Shown: piece after piece, positions 30,583-41,837 of the stretch | Layout of the letters: every line of letters starts with the position of its first letter | Position numbering within the stretch: the first letter of the stretch is position 1 | Assembly: GCA_026122205.1 (NCBI GenBank) | Contig: JANCYU010000027.1 | Span: 221,862 to 285,861, forward strand | Direction of reading: 5' to 3' | DNA length: 64,000 bases | DNA from: Galdieria yellowstonensis | Lineage: Eukaryota; Rhodophyta; Bangiophyceae; Galdieriales; Galdieriaceae | The notes under the pieces: model-generated | What the model saw: only the letters and a program-made list of their open reading frames with translations | Told to the model about the DNA's origin: nothing | Database searches by the model: none | Program-made: the position numbers and the translations under genes

Positions 30583-33500
30583 TTAGGCTTCTCTAAAACA
30601 CAAATCTTTCAAAACTTGTACACAATCTGAAAAGGTAGGACGATAAGCAGGATTGGCACTTTGACACTGATCAATAAGACTGCTTATTTCATGTGGGAGC
30701 CTTTCTTGGATATTCGGAGGTATAGTTAGTTTTTGACCTTGTAATGATACCTTGCGAATGATTTGTATAGGATGATCGTTTCCCCAAGGTTTCTCTCCCG
30801 TGACAAGTTCCCATAATATAACTCCAAAAGAAAATACATCAACTTTTTCGTCGTAATCTTCTTGTCTCATCATTTCAGGTGCCATCCATTCGGCAGTTCC
30901 TCCAAATCCAGTGTTCTTTAAACCCTTATCTAGTCTACAGGATAAACCAAAATCTGCTATTTTTGCAGTATATCCGTTGTTGTTTGGACTTAGTAGAATA
31001 TTTGGTGACTTTAAGTCCATATGAATGACAGGAGGTACCTGAGAATGAAGATATTCCATTCCTTTGGCAATATCCAATGCAATGGAAAGATAATTCGCCA
31101 AAGGAAACGTTTCGCCATTTGCTCTTTTTCGGGATATATAACGATACAAACAACCGCCAGATACAAATTCGGTTACAAGACAAATGTTAGAGGAAGAAGT
31201 TACGGCACCTATAAACTTCACCACGTTGGGATGATTTAAACCACTCATCAACAACATTTCTCCTTTGAATTCTAAGAGAGAATCAGAAGAAATACTGTCT
31301 TCATCTTGTACCAACAGTTTTACTGCAACCATTTGACGTTGGTAAATAGCTTTAAAGACTTCACCACTGCCACCTACTCCAACTCGAGGTCCAAGAACAA
31401 GCTTACAAGGATCAATATTCCATCGACTCTTCCATTCTGGGAGAGAAGAAAGTGTGAACAATGGATGAAATAGCTCACTTTCGTCATCCTCCAAATCATT
31501 CAAGTAGTTTGTATCACTACAGTGTTGTTGTTGTTGTTGCGACTCTTCACTTGCTTCTCTCATCGTCGTCTGTTCATAATAACTGGTATCTAAGATAGAT
31601 TCGTTGGATATTTCATTTTCGATCCATCTTTTCTTGGCTTTTTCACCAGAATGCAATCGTACAGTACCAACTTTAGCCGCTTTCCATTCGGATGAATTCA
31701 CTTCAGAAGAAACAAATACACAAATGGCTTTCAAAATGTTACCAATCTCTGGAGAGTCATTAATGAAACCATAACAAGAAGCTACACGTCGGACAAGAGG
31801 ACTCATAGGACACTTTTCCCATACAACAGGCAACAAAACGTTTCCTTTCGATTCCAAATTTCTACAAAAAGAAAGGCTAAACAATATTTGACAGCACTGA
31901 CATTCCATGAAATTTGGGGATATTAAGGCAACAATCTTGCGCGATGTAAAGACAAGATTCGCAAGGCGTTTAAAAATCTGAACACCAGTGCCGCTTCCAT
32001 GCGAACTGCATACATAAAACACTATGAATATCCACTCTAATGTTTCAGCATGTTACTTACCCTTCGACACAATCTAACGTCTGAGAATTGGCTTGCATAT
32101 CTTGCAAGGCACCTTTGATGATTCCAACTTGTTCCCCTTCTGACTTTCCATGTAACAACAAACAGTCATATCGAAAACTCCTACGCTCCATGGTTTCTAA
32201 AACAACTGGCAGTGTATGAAAATTTTGCCATTCTTCTCTTGCTCGAGCAAAATGATGCCTTTCTGCCTCAATGGATGTGTTTTCGGGCAATAAGATTTTA
32301 ATACTTCGAAGAGGAAGTCCGCATGATACGTATAGAGTAGCAACTTCCAAAATTACTTTTAATGCTTCCACACGATAATTCTTGCAGCGTTGTACATCAC
32401 CTCCGCATAAAGGAATCAAAATGCTCTTGGCCGTCATATTATAAGCAATGAGAGCAGTCAGCGAGCGAAAAGTATCAATGATAATTTGAAAGAGAGGTTC
32501 CAAACTATCACTCCTTACATCTTCGTGCACTAGTAGTCTTTCATATTCAAAGCCGGGAGGATTCAATTTCTCCTTTTCCAGTTTACAAGAAATCCAGCTA
32601 TTGTAATATTGTCTGAATGACTTGAGGTCTTTGGACATGCGCTGAATTTTTTCAATGTTTACACCATTTGCCTCCAAAGTATTACTACAGTCCAACACCT
32701 GCGTGTTGCTTCTTAAACCATCCGCATTCTCCATGTTGGAAGTTTTGGCAACCAACAGATAATCCACTCTATCTCGACGACAAAGTTTATCTATTCTTCC
32801 ACGATGTAATTCAATCTGCGTTTTACCATCTCCGCGGTGTATTGTCATAAAATCAAGCTGTTCGATGCCCTCACTATTGCTGCATCCCGCCTGCACTTCG
32901 TTCTCTATGGACTTTTCACTGGATGAATAGCGAATATTCATCATGGATCGACTAGAACTTGAGCCAGTCTGCGTAACTGTACGAGAAGAGACTGGTGAGA
33001 CTTCAAATTTGAAATTTGCTTCGCTCCTCTCTGACAAGCTAGATTGGGATCCTTCCACTCTTGGAGTTAGACACACTGGACTATCGATACTATTAAAAGA
33101 TTTCGATAACTCTCCAAAATCTCTGGAAAGTGCATCCGACATAGAAGATGAAGTTAACTTGGAAAATTCACAGGAAGTCGACGCACGAATTCCACTCACG
33201 GTTTCTCCAAAACGTCCCGGTGTGCCTGAAATGAGGGCCGAAAGGTTTTTGATTCCATTTCCAATATTATATCCTACTCTCTTTGAAAGTATACTACTGC
33301 TACTTTTTGGGTAAGTACGTTGGAGACTATGCACACATGGCTCCGGGGATAAAGAACGTGGACTACCGCCTCCTATATAACCACAAGGTAGACTTTGCTC
33401 TGTAAAAACATCCCATTCTTTTGAGCAACTGTCCTCGATAGCATCATGCTTTCGTCTATTTGATATTCTTACAGGCTCAGAACGACAAGAATGTTGGTCG

Positions 33501-33658
33501 TGTTGTACAACAGGTTCCTCGCCTTCACTAGTGTTGTTGGAATGGTCCTTGTTCTGCTTGCTACAATTTTTAAAGAAAGAAAACCTTCCGAATAACGACT
33601 CCTTTGTTTCCTCTTTTGCTCTTTCTACTGATTTCGAGCGTTTCTCTCTTCTTCTCAT
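30583..33658 (-). CDS. Macro-like / TIR / TKL (non-RD) protein kinase fusion
   Basis: Two exons (33658-32061, 32005-30583), a 55-nt phase-2 intron lying inside the TIR domain, 1006 residues. Residues 1-390: basic, Ser-rich, mostly disordered. About 405-475: ILIPLCGGDVQ ... VEALKVILEVATLYVSCGLP ... IKILLP, resembling the macro-like module that precedes TIR in some bacterial proteins (weak). About 494-620: a TIR-like fold, YDCLLLHGKSEGEQ, ANLVFTSRKIVALISPNFME, VLLPVVWEK; the usual catalytic Glu after the CC pair is not evident. About 737-1000: a kinase with GVGGSGEVFKA, VAVKLL, HMDLKSPNILL, ADFGLS, GTAEWMAPE and DVFSFGVILWEL, i.e. TKL/Raf-like, with HRD changed to HMD (non-RD). Probably a cytosolic signalling receptor-kinase; role unknown. 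Confidence 0.85.
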
Positions 33659-33900
33659 ATCATCAATGCACGCAAACCTCTTTCTCCCTCTCCGGCAACT
33701 AGATATTCATATTCGTCACTTTACACACACAGTTTCTTCACTATATATCTCCAGGTAAAAAAGACTTGGCTATCCGAACACTCAAAGTTACAACAATAAG
33801 CAAATATAATATCTAGAACACTGTTTTCTTTTCGAGGCTGCACGACTAGGCGGTTTGGCTTCAACACCCGTGGGAAGAGAGAAAATCCAAGTGAATGTAT

Positions 33901-34025
33901 TTTGGCGCCAAAGCCGAAAAATTTGGCGCCGTTACATGCCGATCCACGTGTCTCCTGAAAGGATTTGATCGAGCCAGCGAAGCACGAAATTCACTGGGAC
34001 ATTCTCCCGATCATTTCCCGCCAAA
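33901..34025. promoter_or_regulatory. Cluster of three E2F-like sites
   Basis: TTTGGCGCCAAA (33901-33912), TTTGGCGCC (33922-33930) and TTTCCCGCCAAA (34014-34025) are all close to perfect E2F consensus matches. They lie between the TIR-kinase start (minus) and the small plus-strand frame at 34092, so either could be controlled. Confidence 0.6.
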
Positions 34026-34091
34026 TTTTGTACCGCTTTTGCACCGCATTGGAAAAGGACCTGCATGGAATGTTCCATTGCTACTTGCCAT

Positions 34092-34437
34092 GGTAATATC
34101 AGATACAAAGTTGGGCTTGGTAGTGTGGGTGTACGAGTATGCATCCTTTCCTCCGTCGTATCGTGCTAAAAGTCGAAAAAGCTCACAAGTACCATTGGAA
34201 GAGGACCCTAACAGCGGAAGCTTGTGCCGTCAAGCTCTCCTTTATCTAAGCAAGAGTCTCAATGTTGTTCTCGAATATCAACTTTTGTCGTTGGAACTGC
34301 AGCTTGCGCCAGAAATGGAAGAACCTTTTCAACCAGTCTCTGTGGAACGGTTGACCAGACTATCCTCGACAAGTAAACTGGTCAAAACGACAAGCAAGAC
34401 TGCTTCATCCAAAGAGGTGAAGCTTTGCATAGGATAG
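34092..34437 (+). CDS. Small hypothetical protein downstream of E2F cluster
   Basis: An open frame of 115 codons; the same frame is open back to 33895, but the upstream part contains the E2F-like sites. The predicted protein has a hydrophobic start, a helical Leu/Tyr-rich centre (ALLYLSKSLNVVLEYQLLSL) and a Lys/Ser/Thr tail. I do not recognise it. Spacing from the promoter cluster favours a real S-phase gene; lack of homology and possible introns leave this uncertain. Confidence 0.35.
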
Positions 34438-36332
34438 AATTTTGACACTCGTTCCAATTGCTTTAGCGTCGTTCACCAAGTTAACTTTGGAGGCTTCAAT
34501 TGAACATCATCCATATGAAACAAGTTGTCTCGAATATCTGATTTATAAGCTGACAAACGTTTCACCAGAAAACTTGCAAATATCTTTCGAAACTCAAAAT
34601 ATCTATCTCTACCGGTTGATTTACACGGATACCTTGGGCAACTTTGGAGCTCGAAGCATTTTAGAAGCACTCTGGTTCGTCCTTTTTTTAGTAAAATGTT
34701 TCCTCGCCTTAACCTCTGTATGGTTGCTGCTGAAGGACTCTTTCCAATGCCCTGCTTGTATTCTTTCGTTGAAACGGAACTTGTGTCAGAAATGCTTTCT
34801 TAGCTTTTTGTAAGCACGAGGCAGCTTCAAGTGACATGGAACATCTGGATAAAAGCTTCCAGTGTTTGGTGAAGCTCTCTTTGCTGTCTCTCAGTTTATG
34901 TCTTCGAAACCCCTCGATCCCTTGCAACGATCCTTGTTCCCCATCCACACAGTTTCACAGGCATTACTAGTGCAGAGCAGGAACATTTGCGGTTTCTCAT
35001 GCGTAAAAATCCATTACATTGTCTATTTGGTTCTCAATAGTTACGTCAGGACTAGCTTTACTCTGACGCAGCAACCCTCAAGTTTCCAAGAAGACAGTGA
35101 AATTACTGTATGTTCCTCTCTGTTGTTTGTTCTCCCCAAACAAGAATCGGAAATTTTTCTAGCGCGCACCTATACACTCAAGTGCAAACCCCAACCTGTT
35201 CTTGTAGGCGTCTCTTCTCAACGAGCTCGACGGTTGCTATCTGTTCTCGTCCTCGCGCGAGTTTGATGCGCTTGCAACTTTTCATGATTCATGCTAGTTT
35301 TCAGACAGTTTATCGTTGTGCAGTTGTTTGCAAAGATGTATTTTTCTTGGAATAAAGTTGGAGGCCTAGGAAACAACCTGAAACGGGATTGATTGTGGAA
35401 TTTGCGTTGATTTCCTGCAATCAACCCTATACGTTCGAATAGTTCCAAGTGTTTCACTAAGCATCTAGACAAGTTGAACCATACTCTCTTATTCAATCTC
35501 GTTTGCTATCCACCAAGTTGAGTCAAGAGCGCAGAATTTACGTTTAAACCGCGCCTATTTTACGCGTCACTTGGTTTGGATTTGACTTGGCTTCATGAAG
35601 ACGATGACTTTTCATGCTTATTGCTGCACGATTCCAAAGTGAAAATTATATGGCGCTTCCAGTGGCATTTGTAGCTGTTGTTCAAGTATTCAGATATCCA
35701 AACGTCGATCAACTTGTAGCCGCAAGAAGCAAGTGTTCGGATGTGAAAAACAGGGCGACTCACATGGAATAGATGTTCCACCTGTCAAAAAAAAGAGAAC
35801 GCTGATGAACGATGGCAGGCACTAGAATAGCACAAGTAAATGAAAAAGGGACTGAAGAAAGAAACTCCACAAGAAACGCACAAAGTATGGGATGAAGCCA
35901 ACTAGCTAGTGAAGAAGGAAAGTGCTGCAACACAAAAAAGCACCAGTTTTGATCTATTTCTTCAAAGTATAGATAAAAGGCGCAACACTCGAATCGAGCT
36001 TGCAGAGACGCAAATAGGCGACGATGTCGGACAAACACAAGGCATCTTTCAACTACCTAATTTACATGAGTTATCAAGTGGATAGATGGTTACGATAAAG
36101 TTTAGTGACTCGAGGAGATTCTCATTTTTCAACGTATGCTGGTAAAGCTAAGCATTCTATCTCGCAATCAGCAAGTTTGGCCACGAGAAACCCGGACATG
36201 AGAGTCTAAATAGAACCCAATCTTTTTTGCATTGCTGGAATCCAGAGGAAAGAAAAAGTAATCAAAAGGGTAAGAAAAGATAGAAGACAACAATATTCAG
36301 CAAATACGCACAACCACTCCTCAAAGAGAACA
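34438..36332. other. Subtelomeric region with no supportable gene
   Basis: Several short frames occur on both strands, but none has motifs, introns or a start context I trust. It may hold decayed genes. Confidence 0.4.
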
Positions 36333-36575
36333 ATGTCAGGCTTGAGTTTTACACGCAAATCAGAACGAACCAATACGCAAAGGAGAGCAGCACATTTGAT
36401 AGAAAGGCATAAGGTTCTCCACGAAGTTTATAAAAGCCGTGTGATTGATAGCAATAATAATAATAAAAGCAGTACGTATGACTTTAAGAGGAAGAAAGAT
36501 ATCCGTAGGAATGCAGCGGAGGTAGCGATAAGAGCAACACTATCAGAATACTTTAAAAGTAGTATGAAGGGGTGA
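36333..36575 (+). CDS. Small basic hypothetical protein
   Basis: An 80-codon frame from ATG to TGA. It is rich in Lys, Arg and Asn, with an Asn run from AAT triplets and helical ends. No family recognised, and it could be a remnant. Confidence 0.25.
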   Translation: MSGLSFTRKSERTNTQRRAAHLIERHKVLHEVYKSRVIDSNNNNKSSTYDFKRKKDIRRNAAEVAIRATLSEYFKSSMKG

Positions 36576-37065
36576 ACAGAGTGAATCATGACAGATACCT
36601 TGTACACTTAGACTGTGAACTGTTACAGTCATAAATATAAAGCACGAAGTTGGCCCTTTTTTCAAAGTATTTCGACGTATAGGAGTCCTATTGTCATAGA
36701 ATAAACTAATATGCACCTAGACGTCCAGGAAGCTCTAAGTATAACAATTCTATCGGTACAATGAATCACGAGTCAAGGTTCATGGAGCCTTTGCATTCAT
36801 AGGCTTTGAAAAGAAAGCATCTGCAGAGTTTCCCACAGCCACCTCTCTTTGTGACAGCTGTCCAGCTTTAAACTCCAGCGTTTTCTAGAAAACCAGCATC
36901 TCCTTCAAACAAGAAAGCACTTTGGATTGTCCCATAGACAAATCCAAAGCCAAGCGGAACATCTGGCGTTTCGATGTTGCGCTTCGCTTTGAATCGACAC
37001 ACACAAGTACTTTAAATAATGCTCTATGCATTCCTTCCATTTGAACATTTTCAAGCAATCAAGCA
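36576..37065. other. Upstream region of the secreted Q/C-rich gene
   Basis: Non-coding as far as I can see. It holds the likely promoter and leader of the next gene. Confidence 0.4.
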
Positions 37066-37884
37066 ATGGGTTACCAAAAAGTCTTTCAAAGCTCCTTGTT
37101 AGCAAGTTTCGCTGTATTGTTGGGTGTTCTTTGCTTCGTGTCTGGTTTTAGTGAAGCAAGCTTTTCCAACAATGTACAAAGAGGTGCTTACCAACAAGTA
37201 TCCCCTACAGTACAAGTTTCACCTACTGTCCAAGTACAAGTATCACCTGTTGTAACTCAACAATGTCAAAAGGTAACTTTGTTTACAAAAATATACAGAA
37301 ACTTTAATGACTCTATGTATAGTTGTGTGTGACAGCTACTCAAACTCAAGTACAAAGCTGCATTTATACTAGCACACAAGTCCCTTATATCTCACAGTGT
37401 GTGACTGTTTCGCCGACCACTTGCTACAAGTATGTTACTAGATATAAGCGAGTATGTTGTGAGCAGGAATACCAGCAACAAGAACAACAGTATCAGCAGC
37501 AAGAATGCACACAAGTAAGTGAAAGTAACAACGATGGAAATATTTATTGACTATTTTTTCAGTATTGCCAGCTCTCTTATCAACAATCTGTCAGCTATCC
37601 TTGCCAGACTCAGGTATGTGAAGTCTTTCATGTTTGTGTGGGTTGTTGAGACTTTGGGTTCGCAGATTTCTCATCCATGCCAAGAATATCGTTTGATGCA
37701 ACTACAGCAGTGTTGTCAGATTCCCAAGGTGAAATGTGTACAACACACTCAAGTGTGTGTTCAGCAGCAAGTTCAAGAGCAACAGCAAGTACAACAACAA
37801 CAGCAGCAGGAGGAACAGCAAGTTCAACAAGAAGCTCAACAAGTTCAGCAAGTTGAACAACAACAAGAGCAACAGTATTACTAA
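37066..37884 (+). CDS. Secreted Gln/Cys-rich protein, possible wall or adhesive protein
   Basis: Four exons (37066-37272, 37323-37514, 37563-37613, 37666-37884) with introns of 50, 48 and 52 nt, all phase 0; 222 residues. A clear signal peptide (LLASFAVLLGVLCFVSGFSEA) is followed by a Val/Gln/Pro repeat (VSPTVQ twice). A Cys-rich centre with CC and single Cys in Tyr/Gln context follows, then a C-terminal tract of about 50 residues that is mostly Gln with Val and Glu. No enzyme motif. Composition suggests an extracellular matrix, wall or coacervating protein held by disulfides, outside the cell. It lies in a gene-poor subtelomere, a location that often holds lineage-specific genes. Family not recognised. 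Confidence 0.8.
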
Positions 37885-38660
37885 GGGTGATCAAGCCGTA
37901 CCTGCCAAGGATGCAGGATATGGTTTATTGGCTGTAATAAAAGAGTGGTTCTGACGAAGACTATTTGAAAACATGAGAGAGTCGCACCAGTCCTAACTGC
38001 CTATCAAATAATGACAATACAATTATTTATATCGCTACAAAATTTGTCAAGTTGAACATTGTTTCGTATTTGAATGCGTGCTGCGGTCAATCACCAGTGG
38101 GGCTTAGTTGTACATGCTTTGATAGCGAGCAATACTTTGTGTATATTCGATCATCTACACACATTAGATTGAAAGACTTTTAGATGTTGTCTTTGTCGTC
38201 TTTTAACAGGTTCCAATTCCACAAAAACATGCTGGTAAAGTATATTAGCATGTTTGAAACTGCAAAGAGGAGAAACTGACAATTTACCACTTTCGAAAAC
38301 AGGTATCTAAAAAGTATCGTTGAGCGGTCGCTGTCCTTGTTGCTGAATTTGCACAACAAGAATCAAAGAGTAACAAGAAGCTACAAACGCAAATGACTCT
38401 TCTTTTGTAGACACCGCCATTAAAACACCCCAGTTGAAGTATTTCTTCAACATCCTCCGAAAGAGATAATGCAGGAGGACGGCCTCAGCGCCAGCAATCA
38501 AGGACGGGGCTCTACCTGGCAAACTGCGAATTCCAGACTCTAGAGATATCAATGTTCTTTTTGGAATAGAGTATATAGCCCTTAGTTTTCCCATTGGATA
38601 CACAATGGAATCTTTCCTCATTCATATAAAAACTTTGCCAGGTGGACGTGACAACAAGTG
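37885..38660. other. Intergenic region with imperfect direct duplication
   Basis: GAATTCCAGACTCTAG (about 38530) and GAATTCCAGGCTCTAG (about 38674) are near-copies about 145 bases apart. The second overlaps the conserved 5' block of the Fanzor element. A 104-codon minus-strand frame (38307-38621) has hydrophobic stretches but no recognisable family. Confidence 0.35.
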
Positions 38661-40370
38661 CATTCCAATACGAATTCCAGGCTCTAGTTCCATCCATGTG
38701 TTTTTTAGAAAATGAAATTTGTTGAGGCGGCTTTTTCTAGACATGATCTTTTTTTTTGAGCGCCAAAATGCACCAATCAGAATTCCAAAAGTAAAAAAAT
38801 GCACATTTAGCTCCTGATCTAGCCTTTAAATACGCATATTCTCATCTTTGAAATGAGTCATTTCGAATTATACTATGGCAGGAAAATAAGGTTCAAGCAG
38901 TTTCTAAAGCAGAAGAAGTGTCTCATGTATCACCGATAAATGAAGGTGACAGCAACCCTTTCTCGAACGCAATGACAAGGGAGATATCCGAGCTTTTGTG
39001 GTTGCCAACAGAAAAGGGGAGCGTCTCCAAATCTGTTAAAACTTTGATGAGCAACTCATGGTTTTCTGCATCCATGTTTGCTCAGATAAGCAACTTGTAG
39101 ATGAATTCCTCATTGTTTCCATCATCTACGGGCATTGTACAGCAGAAAATTGCAGAAATGCAAAACTCTCTATCACTGTTGTCGCTGCCCAATAAGAAAA
39201 AGAGGAAGGGAAATAACGAGAATGAAAACCCTTGGCTCGTAAAGCAATGAAAATTCGTCTCGATCCAACGAAGGACGATTAGTAGAAATTGCGAAACTGG
39301 ATTGGGTGCTCACGCTGGATCTGTCACGAGGATTTTGCGGGTGATTGGAGAAAAGGTTTCAAGAACCAGCAAGTCGCGTAGAGCCAGAGTTATGTATGAA
39401 AAACTATCAACAAGCTGCAAAAGCCGTGGATTAGGAAAACACTCTATGATATACAAAAGGAGGCATGGACAGACTTGCTGAAAGCTTTTGATTCTTCCCT
39501 GGCTCGATACAGAAAGGATGGCTAAAATTTCTTAAGAAGGAAACCCAAACGAAGAGCGAAACAAGAAACTATTGTTACTCATTCAAAACATAGTATTAGA
39601 ACAAAAGGAGCCCATGCCTTTATAAAGAAAATGAAAGTCGAAAAACCGTTGCCCCAGACTATCAACTATGATTCTCGAATTGTTGTGGAACGAAGAACGA
39701 ATAGATTCTATCTGTCTTTGCCTATACCTCTTAAATAGCGGAGAAGGGAAGAGGCTCTCGTGTCCAAGGATATGATTGCCTCGGATCCTGGTATTCGGAC
39801 ATTTATGGCGGGATATTCTCCTCGTTGTGGGCTGCTTCAAGTAGTCAAAGGAGATGTAGCTAGAATCTATCGCCTTGCTTATGCACTAGACCGCTTACAT
39901 TCCAAATGGAGTCAGAAAGGTGTAAAACATGGGAATGGATAGCGAACACGAAAAGCTGGTGCAAGAGCAAGTGCCAAGATTCATCAACTGGTTCAAATTT
40001 TCACGAAAAACTGGCCAAATTTCTCTGCACCAACTTTTCCGTTCTTCTTCCAAAATTTCAAACCTCCATAATGATCCGTCGGCTTAAAAGAAAACTTAAA
40101 GCCAAAACTGCGAGAGCATTGGCGACGTGATCTCATTATCGTTTTCGGCAACGCTTGTTACAGAAATCGAGAGAATATCGTTGGTGCCGAGTAATTATAG
40201 TGAATGAAGCTTATACCAGCAACACCTGTGGAATATGTGGACAGATAAATTCCAAACTAGAAGAAAGGAAGATTTTCAAGTGCCCGCACTATAAGATGCG
40301 TTGTGATCGAGATATCCATGGAGTTCGCAATATCTTGCTGCGCTTCTTGAGCGAATAAATGGAAATTCTT
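38660..40370 (+). mobile_element. Decayed Fanzor (eukaryotic TnpB) element
   Basis: The conserved 5' block at 38669-38895 plus the coding remnant below. No clear terminal repeats are visible, as expected for IS607-type elements, which lack them. Confidence 0.65.
38853..40358 (+). pseudogene. Fanzor/TnpB-family RNA-guided nuclease, pseudogene
   Basis: Several frames together preserve the family order. The start region is MSHFELYYG; then comes a segment with LWLPTEKG and NSWFSASMF, and KIRLDPTK (the N-terminal TnpB motif near 39250). MIASDPGIRTFMAGYSP at about 39770 carries the RuvC-I Asp; then SHYRFRQRLL; then VNEAYTSNTCGICG with the RuvC-II Glu and first zinc pair. FKCPHYKMRCDRDIHGVRNI holds the RuvC-III Asp. 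At least four stops or frameshifts interrupt it (for example stops near 39098, 39246 and 39940), and the fourth zinc ligand Cys is Tyr. These proteins are guide-RNA-directed DNA nucleases encoded by transposons. This copy cannot make one. Confidence 0.78.
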
Positions 40371-41837
40371 TTATCTGTTGTCGTGACCTTTGTAGTATAA
40401 ACTCCGCGTCAACCGTTTTATGAAAGTTGCTTTTTTATGGAGGAGTTCTGCTGCTCCACTGACGAAAGAATAGTTTGTAGAACCGTTTCCTCCGAGGACA
40501 ATACAGTTGGGTAGTTTGTGGTTGTCTCAAGACTTTCCGAGTTTCCTGGTATAGATAGAAACCAGTGCTACACGCTTCATTTCTTATCTTTATTCCTCCA
40601 ACAAGGTCCACAACGATATGATCTATACTTGTGCTATCCAAATATCGAAACAATGCATTGCAACTAACAGGTACTATTTTCAAGATTGAGGTTCTGCAGG
40701 CTCGTTCGAAATGCGTGTTTCATCCTTTCGAACAACAAACATTTGGGTTTTCAAGTCATCCAAAATATTTCAACGAGGAAGATATATTTGTTCCAACAAT
40801 TATGTGTTGGAATCCTTGTCCAAAAGAATAGAAATCTCCGAAATACTTACAGAACAAAAGAAACAACGAAAAAGTTGCTTGTACTATGAAACTGCAACTT
40901 TCAGTTTGAGATTTGGGTGATCTGGAACAGAAAGTATCCAAGTTAGATTCTGCTGGCGTTGTGAGTCCAAAAGACCTCTGCTTGAAAACGGACCGGGTAC
41001 AGCTTGAAGCGATTGAAACAAAGCTTGGTGGTCGTGCAACTGTTCAAAGACTCTTTTGGCGTCTGGAATCAGGAGAATTACTTGCGTGCGTTCTTGTGAT
41101 CACTATGTAGAAAGGAGTCTCTTCTAAGTTTCTCGAGTTTGGTTCGAACCTCCAACTGCACATGTGGGAACGTGACTTTTTCATAGTTCGACAAAGCACT
41201 CTCTCCAACAATTCCAAATGGACAACGGAAACTTTTTTGGTTCTGTTTCTTTCCAACCCTTTCAAATCAAAAGACGAACTGGCTCAAATAGTCGCAAAAC
41301 ATTATCCTAGGGCGGTTTTGCAAAAGAGCACAAGGTTCGTGCTTGTTCTCCAAGTCAGCGAAAATTCTGTGTTGTGATAGCGGCGTCTATTATAAAACCG
41401 TCTATTCCAACACTTTGTTTTGGAACTGTTTCTTTCCTTCTAGTCTCCGTAACGTAACAGAAGCTTCCAGTATTTTATGGCAAGTTACCCCTTCTCTTTT
41501 ATTCCTATTCGTATTCCCTCAACACAAGGTTTTACCTGGTATCCTCCATCCACTTTTCTCTGCTTTGCAACTCCTCCTAGTTGCTTAAGCAAAAGCATGT
41601 TATCCACAATATGGACTTTTTTCTCATCAAGAGATACACAAATTGAACTGCTCTTTCAAGAAATCACAAAGGTAGAAGCGTCGAATAATCCGTAAACTTT
41701 TCTGCCAATACGCAGATCTATTCAAGTTTCATCGAATCGACAGAGACTGATAAACAAAGAGAAGAATGTAGTCTACCATCGCAACTAGAATAGATCGAAG
41801 GATCAAATTATATTTCGCACAAAGCGATAAAAAAAAA
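40371..41837. other. Subtelomeric region with broken coding-like stretches
   Basis: From about 40913 to 41377 a plus-strand frame reads through with one TAG near 41108 and looks protein-like (HMWERDFFIVRQSTLSNNSK, LAQIVAKHYPRAVL), so it may be a decayed gene. Family not recognised. The rest shows nothing. Confidence 0.3.

Noticed and set aside
38307..38621. 104-codon minus-strand frame with hydrophobic segments
   Set aside because: No recognisable family, and it overlaps the duplicated block next to the Fanzor remnant.
41130..41170. GGTTCGAACC resembling a tRNA T-arm
   Set aside because: Flanking bases do not form the 5-bp stem, and no acceptor or anticodon arm can be drawn.
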